Assembly (NCBI GenBank): GCA_005788935.1
Contig: SYAK01000081.1
Coordinates: 1-5,184, forward strand
Direction of reading: 5' to 3'
From: Pseudomonadota bacterium
Lineage (GTDB): Bacteria > Myxococcota > UBA9042 > PHBI01
Length of the DNA: 5,184 bases
Made by a program: the position numbers and the translations under genes. Of the stretch, positions 4,973 through 5,184 are shown in pieces. Below the pieces are notes generated by a model. The model ran no database searches. It had not been told where the DNA came from and saw nothing but the letters and a program-made list of their open reading frames with translations. Every line of letters starts with the position of its first letter. The first letter of the stretch is position 1.

Positions 4973-5184
4973 ATGGACAAGCGCAAGGTCGGCTACTGGA
5001 TCCTCACCGCCCTCGTCGGGCTCGCGTTCGCGGGCTCGGGCCTCATGAACCTGATGTCGCCCCCCGAGCTCCTCGAGAGCATGGCGCACCTGGGCTTCCC
5101 CGCCTGGTTCCCGCGCTGGCTCGGCGCCTGGAAGCTGCTGGGCGCGGCGGTCCTGCTCGCACCCGGCCTCGCGCGCTTCAAGGA
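4973..5184 (+). CDS. DoxX-like family membrane protein, N-terminal part (runs off the right edge)
   Basis: The visible 70 codons encode the start of a small integral membrane protein of the DoxX-like family, which normally has about four transmembrane helices and 120-140 residues. Helix 1 is at residues 8-28 (YWILTALVGLAFAGSGLMNL). It is followed by the family's PPELLESMAHLGFPAWF segment (30-46) and by the GAWKLLGAAVLLAPGL signature (51-66), which opens helix 2. The ATG at 4973 has GGAG (4962-4965) seven bases upstream and gives a short charged N-terminus (MDKRK) before the first helix, as usual. DoxX-like proteins are often found beside regulators and redox enzymes, but their biochemical role is poorly defined. 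The gene is divergent from lysR and probably controlled by it. Family call is firm; function is not. Confidence 0.92.
   Translation, partial: MDKRKVGYWILTALVGLAFAGSGLMNLMSPPELLESMAHLGFPAWFPRWLGAWKLLGAAVLLAPGLARFK

Overview
The window is a GC-rich bacterial segment with strongly G/C-biased third codon positions. Myxococcota (Polyangia-like) or a related deltaproteobacterial lineage fits best. This rests on the GC content, the Pro/Thr-rich lipoprotein, the HEAT-like secreted protein and the wide intergenic gaps, so it is a tentative placement. No mobile element, CRISPR array, rRNA or tRNA was found.

Layout from left to right. Positions 1-304 (minus strand) hold the N-terminal third of a MoxR-type AAA+ ATPase that runs off the left edge, with a plausible promoter behind it. 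A 569-bp gap follows. Its only clear content is an AT-rich island (about 478-541) with two palindromes of one design, GAAAC-N5-GTTTC, whose centres are 43 bp apart. Positions 874-1908 (plus) encode a predicted lipoprotein with a Pro/Thr linker, an NTF2-like domain and an unrecognised C-terminal domain with two cysteines. A 499-bp gap carries a 22-bp tandem duplication and an operator-like pair of repeats around a candidate promoter.

Positions 2408-3751 (plus) hold a secreted HEAT-like protein whose reading frame is broken by a TAG just after the signal peptide. The remaining 416 codons are intact and look like normal coding sequence, so this is either a very recent pseudogene, a sequence error or a readthrough case. 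A strong two-tier hairpin at 3788-3827 separates it from a convergent LysR-type regulator (3854-4834, minus). The LysR gene is divergent from a DoxX-like membrane protein (4973 to the right edge, plus). Their shared 138-bp intergenic region contains two adjacent 13-bp palindromes and a 15-bp palindrome, the usual arrangement for a LysR regulator controlling itself and its divergent neighbour.

The genes do not form one operon. They are four separate transcription units: the moxR unit, the lipoprotein, the HEAT-like gene, and the lysR/doxX divergent pair. I see no clear new multi-gene system. The points most worth a second look are the in-frame amber codon and the regulatory repeats.
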